A stretch of DNA of 47,145 bases from Bradyrhizobium sp. CSA207 (GTDB lineage: Bacteria; Pseudomonadota; Alphaproteobacteria; Rhizobiales; Xanthobacteraceae), in the NCBI RefSeq assembly GCF_029051685.1, contig NZ_JAACFT010000051.1, positions 1-47,145 on the forward strand, in the 5' to 3' direction. The position numbers and the translations under genes are program-made. Below, piece by piece: positions 44,567 through 47,145 of the stretch (its first letter is position 1; each line of letters starts with the position of its first letter). Below the pieces are notes generated by a model that made no database searches, was not told the origin of the DNA, and saw only the letters and a list, made by a program, of their open reading frames with translations.

Positions 44567-44752
44567 ATGCGCAATGACTATCATGCTTCCGACCACGGGT
44601 CAGCGAGGTTCTGCGCGGTATGCGGTGGAAGATTAGGGCTTATCCGCTGCTACTGCTGGAAAACGGCGCTTTGTTCTAGGAAATGCGTCAACCGCTTCAA
44701 CGCGCGGCGCGAGGCCGACCACAAATGGCTTCGCTTCTTGCGAACAGCTTGA
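44567..44752 (+). CDS. Small zinc-ribbon-like protein (61 aa)
   Basis: Start ATG 44567 with AGGAAGG 6-7 nt upstream. The protein has FCAVCGGRLGLIRCYCWKTA, then LCSRKCVNRFNARREADHKW. Six cysteines in the pattern C-x2-C...C-x-C...C-x3-C, with a following basic helix, are typical of small zinc-binding proteins. I cannot name the family. It lies with a small membrane-protein gene between gltB and iscN, possibly accessory to the nif region. The good ribosome site and cysteine spacing support a real gene. Confidence 0.6.
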   Translation: MRNDYHASDHGSARFCAVCGGRLGLIRCYCWKTALCSRKCVNRFNARREADHKWLRFLRTA

Positions 44753-44877
44753 TGCGTGGTACCCGACTAGCTGTAGCTGCGGCGGCCGTGCTCTCGCAAA
44801 GATGGACGCCGGCAGAATAGTTCTGCTGCGATCATGGACCTAGGCGTGACGCTTTCAAGAGTGAGTGGACGAATCAG

Positions 44878-45087
44878 ATGACAGAGACCTCGGCAACAAT
44901 CATCGACTTCACTGCTTACAGGATGAAGCGCGCTGCGGCCAAGCTGTCATCCGACACGGTCGGCTCGATAGCGCCCTATGAAGCGGTCGCATCTTTCTAT
45001 TTCTTCTGGTGCTTGCTAGCCTTGATCCCGTTTGCCTCGCTCGATCTGCTCCGCATCGAAACAGCAACCTTCGTGAGCAATCCTTAA
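44878..45087 (+). CDS. Small membrane protein (69 aa)
   Basis: Start ATG 44878. A charged N-terminus (TIIDFTAYRMKRAAAKLSSD) is followed by one hydrophobic helix (AVASFYFFWCLLALIPFASL) and a short tail, so a single-pass inner-membrane protein is expected. A GAGTGGA ribosome-site-like sequence lies upstream. Function unknown. Confidence 0.5.
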   Translation: MTETSATIIDFTAYRMKRAAAKLSSDTVGSIAPYEAVASFYFFWCLLALIPFASLDLLRIETATFVSNP

Positions 45088-45112
45088 GGACGCCGCGGAT
45101 GGCCGAAGCCGA

Positions 45113-45380
45113 GGCTGAAGGAGAAATCCACCCGCCTGCTCGACCTCTAGCGCGTGCTGTTGATTATAGCGGCGGGCACTCGGGCAGGTATCTCCGATCG
45201 AGTCCAGCACCTCCACCAGTTCAGCGACAGCTTCGCCTCCTGGCGCGCATGCGGGTCGGCGCGGTCCTGCGTCCAGCCGTGCTCCTCGCACTCGAGGATG
45301 GCGCCGGCTTTCCGCAGCACGGAGCTCGCCCAGCCGCTGAGCGTGCCGATCGCCGGCGGTCTTTCCTCGAACATCAGCAT
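45113..45380 (-). pseudogene. Decayed relative of the small hypothetical gene at 1085-1303
   Basis: From ATG 45380 the reverse strand gives LSGWASSVLRKAGAILECEE, then HGWTQDRADPHARQEA, aligning with the left-end copy. The frame is then lost, and VAELVEVLDSIGDTCP follows in another frame. The intact family is therefore probably about 80-90 aa with a conserved D-S-I-G-D-T-C-P end. One frameshift breaks this copy. Confidence 0.5.
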
Positions 45381-45758
45381 AGTGATCGCTCCTCGCGCGA
45401 CATCTCAGCGCCGCTCAGGCCGGCAAAGGCCTGGAGCACAACGCCAAAGCTGATCCATACACCGTCGATCAGCCCTCTGAAATATGACCGCGATCATGAG
45501 CCGATCATCATTTGGAATGTTCGGATCCCGATGGACGCAGTCAGCCGGACCCTCGCGGCCAGCCGCCCCCTCGGTGTAATTGACGACAGTACTCATGGCC
45601 AACACACGATTAGCAGAGCGGCCGTGTGATCTCCCAAACGTACGCCGAGAAGTCCATCACGAGGGTTTGTCAGAGCCAGTCCCAGGCGAAGCGGTACAGC
45701 GACTCACTCTGGGTGCAGTGACTCTCTCTGCGGCAGACTCGTCGAGCTGGCGAGGGGG
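45381..45758. other. Gene-poor stretch
   Basis: No frame here resembles a known protein; those present are short or overlap the flanking genes. Confidence 0.35.
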
Positions 45759-45779
45759 GTCTGAGGCGATGCCTCAGAC
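45759..45779 (-). terminator. Stem-loop at the end of the unknown nif-region gene
   Basis: GTCTGAGGC-GAT-GCCTCAGAC forms a perfect 9-bp stem with a 3-nt loop. On the reverse strand it contains the stop codon of the gene at 45774-46364. No clean T-run follows on that strand, so it may be a weak or factor-assisted terminator or an mRNA-end protector. Confidence 0.4.
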
Positions 45780-46364
45780 GGGGCGGTTTTCGCCTCTGTT
45801 CTTCACCGGCTCCATTTTGGCCAAGCCGTCCTCGTATGAGATCTCGGTGTATGATCCATCGATGTCCTTGGCCGCGTCGAGCAAGTAGTCGAGCCTACCG
45901 GCCGTACCGAGCGTCTTGATGTCATTCTTGTCGACGCCGGCGAGGTCCATCATCTCCTTCCACACAGTTGATTCGTCGCAAGGCAGAATGCGGAAGGTGA
46001 TGTCGCCTATCTTGATCCGGTACTTCGCGAGCAGATCAATGTTGTTGCAGAAGATGAAATAGCTGCCTTTGGGGCTCAGCCTGCCATCCAGCACCTTTGC
46101 GGCCTCGGGTAGATACGCCAGGGAATGCAAATATCCGGCAAGGACTGGGATGGTCGGTTCGCCTTCCTGCGCAATCGCAAGAACTTGTTCGATGGAATAG
46201 TCCGGCGGTCGTTTTTCGTCGGCGAGCTGGGCTTGGAACTTCAGCGCGATGTCGCCCCGGAATCCAAATCGCCCCGACTTCGTTGTTTCACTCTTAAGCA
46301 CCGCATTCAGTAACCGCCCCTCCTTGTCCAACGGGCCAAGAGCGGTGTTGTCGATCGACGTCAT
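45774..46364 (-). CDS. Unrecognised 196-aa protein, candidate member of the NifA regulon
   Basis: From ATG 46364 (GGAG 7 nt upstream; the frame is open to 46427). Sequence parts: FRGDIALKFQAQLADEKRPP, PVLAGYLHSLAYLPEAAKVL, KGSYFIFCNNIDLLAKYRIK, IGDITFRILPCDESTVWKEM and GTAGRLDYLLDAAKDIDGSY. It is soluble, acidic and of mixed alpha/beta composition, with no signal peptide or membrane helix and two cysteines. No known family comes to mind. The frame is intact in a region full of broken genes. A -24/-12-like element and a NifA box lie in its promoter region, which it shares with iscN, so a role in nitrogen fixation is likely. Confidence 0.7.
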   Translation of the reverse strand: MTSIDNTALGPLDKEGRLLNAVLKSETTKSGRFGFRGDIALKFQAQLADEKRPPDYSIEQVLAIAQEGEPTIPVLAGYLHSLAYLPEAAKVLDGRLSPKGSYFIFCNNIDLLAKYRIKIGDITFRILPCDESTVWKEMMDLAGVDKNDIKTLGTAGRLDYLLDAAKDIDGSYTEISYEDGLAKMEPVKNRGENRPV

Positions 46365-46426
46365 GGAGGGCTCCTCATCAATGCCTGGTGTGCATGCGTC
46401 GCGCAATGCGACGTCCGCTACACTCA

Positions 46427-46442
46427 TGCAAGTTGTTTGCCG
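46427..46442 (-). promoter_or_regulatory. Sigma-54-like promoter of the unknown gene (reverse strand)
   Basis: Read on the reverse strand: CGGCAA-ACAAC-TTGCA, with GG and GC exactly 10 nt apart and a perfect TTGCA. The -24 box is TGGCAC in the consensus (two mismatches outside the GG). It lies 63 nt upstream of ATG 46364. Confidence 0.5.
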
Positions 46443-46551
46443 TCCCGCTATCTCTGCGGCGTAAGCGGCGGCTTGGCGCTATGTGCATGGATACGTGCTG
46501 GCACCGTCATGAGGTCTCGGCCGGATGACGTCGGGACGCTGGAAAACCGCC

Positions 46552-46567
46552 TGTCGCAAACCCGACA
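46552..46567. promoter_or_regulatory. NifA box shared by two divergent genes
   Basis: TGT-CGCAAACCCG-ACA is a perfect TGT-N10-ACA site and, being symmetric, works in both directions. It is 58 bp upstream of the iscN -24/-12 element (46626) and 109 bp upstream of the reverse-strand element (46442). Confidence 0.7.
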
Positions 46568-46625
46568 GGTCGCAAATCGACTGGTCGGCGCCCGCAAAAC
46601 CAACTGTGTTCAGCTGTATCTCGAC

Positions 46626-46641
46626 TGGCATGGGATTTGCG
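46626..46641 (+). promoter_or_regulatory. Sigma-54 promoter of iscN
   Basis: TGGCAT-GGGAT-TTGCG: GG and GC are spaced by 10 nt, with two departures from the consensus (C to T at the end of the -24 box, A to G at the end of the -12 box). It lies 38 nt before ATG 46680. Confidence 0.65.
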
Positions 46642-46679
46642 AATCGTGCCTTGCGACAAGACTTGAGAGCGAGCCAGAG

Positions 46680-47000
46680 ATGATCAACCTAACGGATAGC
46701 GCTATAAGCATACTGAAGGCTGCAATCGCCTCGACGACGCAGGCCGCAAGCGGTTTGCGGATCACGGTCGAAGGTGGCGGCTGTCAAGGGTTCACATACA
46801 AGATGGATCTTGCTCATGAGCCGAGCTCCGAGGAGACCGTGTTCGAACAAGGCGGGGTTAAAGTCTTCGTCGACAACGCGAGCCGAGCGCATCTGAGCGG
46901 CACCACGATCGATTTCGTGGTCTCGCTCGAAGGATCAGGATTTCGCTTCGATAACCCAAATGCCAAATCGAGCTGCTCCTGCGGCAAATCGTGCAGGTGA
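46680..47000 (+). CDS. iscN: HesB/IscA-type iron-sulfur assembly protein, nif-associated
   Basis: A protein of 106 aa from ATG 46680. MINLTDSAISILKAAIASTT, then ASGLRITVEGGGCQGFTYKM and VDNASRAHLSGTTIDFVVSL are A-type carrier features. The three cluster cysteines are in GGCQGF and in the C-x-C ending SSCSCGKSC. Such proteins carry Fe-S clusters to apoproteins such as nitrogenase components. In Bradyrhizobium and Rhizobium a gene of this type (iscN) precedes nifS, consistent with the position at the edge of the window. A NifA box and sigma-54 promoter lie upstream. Confidence 0.9.
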   Translation: MINLTDSAISILKAAIASTTQAASGLRITVEGGGCQGFTYKMDLAHEPSSEETVFEQGGVKVFVDNASRAHLSGTTIDFVVSLEGSGFRFDNPNAKSSCSCGKSCR

Positions 47001-47039
47001 GCCGCGTTCGGACGATTCCGCAATGGAAGAACATCGAAC

Positions 47040-47145
47040 ATGGGCCTGAAGGATGAGCCAACGAACCAGTCTTTGACTGTTGAGCCTTCGATCGCGAGCG
47101 GATTATCCGCGCCGTGCTCGATGAGTGCGGCCGAGTCCCGCTCCC
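47040..47145 (+). CDS. Start of a downstream gene, cut by window edge
   Basis: From ATG 47040 (GGAAG upstream), 39 nt after iscN, the frame is open to the end: MGLKDEPTNQSLTVEPSIAS and on. It is too short to identify. In related islands nifS follows iscN, but the PLP-enzyme start motif is not seen in these 35 residues. Confidence 0.35.
   Translation, partial: MGLKDEPTNQSLTVEPSIASGLSAPCSMSAAESRS

Noticed and set aside
1..47145. CRISPR array, tRNA or rRNA genes, integrase or att site
   Set aside because: Looked for regularly spaced repeats, tRNA cloverleaf ends and tyrosine-integrase motifs; none were seen by eye. A tRNAscan or repeat search would be needed to be certain.

Overview
The window looks like part of a Bradyrhizobium-type symbiosis island. 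The main evidence is a complete molybdenum-nitrogenase operon in the order nifD-nifK-nifE-nifN-nifX-(NifX-associated protein)-(DUF683 protein)-ferredoxin (27253-34952), followed by an iscN/HesB-type iron-sulfur gene (46680-47000). Several -24/-12 (sigma-54) promoters have TGT-N10-ACA NifA boxes upstream. A dense set of eroded genes and insertion-sequence remnants is typical of such islands. All identifications come from reading the translated sequence; no database search was run.

Layout. 1-5.5 kb: IS110 and IS256 remnants, a small hypothetical gene, an intact-looking hipB-hipA pair, a queD fragment and a stretch of decayed phage-like genes on the minus strand. 5.5-7.0 kb: a MATE-family transporter gene broken by several frameshifts. 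7.5-14.0 kb: a catabolic locus with an IclR regulator divergent from a fused ABC ATPase-permease, a periplasmic binding protein, a family III CoA-transferase, a short citrate-synthase-like lyase and a broken SMP-30 gene. A perfect 18-bp inverted repeat lies in the divergent gap. 14.4-17.5 kb: a GNAT acetyltransferase, a degenerate EAL protein and a NifA/sigma-54-controlled 2[4Fe-4S] ferredoxin. 17.7-21.0 kb: sufB and sufS fragments, then an intact-looking cobalamin riboswitch in front of a metE gene that carries one stop codon and one frameshift. 21.6 kb: a candidate small RNA with an anti-Shine-Dalgarno loop. 21.8-26.7 kb: a di-heme peroxidase gene whose first heme motif is mutated, then small, secreted or broken genes.

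26.7-35.0 kb: the nif operon, with a NifA box, a consensus sigma-54 promoter and a leader of about 370 nt that holds a 49-codon open frame. NifDK is the catalytic MoFe protein, NifEN the cofactor scaffold, NifX and its partner carry cofactor precursor, and the ferredoxin probably supplies electrons. 35.1-44.0 kb: a prolyl oligopeptidase-family peptidase, a thioredoxin-fold protein behind a sigma-54 promoter, and a full-length glutamate synthase large subunit (gltB). The peptidase and gltB have a visibly stronger G/C third-position bias than the island genes. 44.5-47.1 kb: a small zinc-ribbon-like protein, a small membrane protein, a decayed hypothetical gene, and a divergent pair (an unrecognised 196-aa protein and iscN) that appears to share one NifA box.

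The most interesting less-described items are the shared NifA box with its unknown partner gene (45774-46364), the sigma-54-driven thioredoxin-fold protein, the anti-SD small RNA candidate and the IclR/CoA-transferase/citrate-synthase-like locus.
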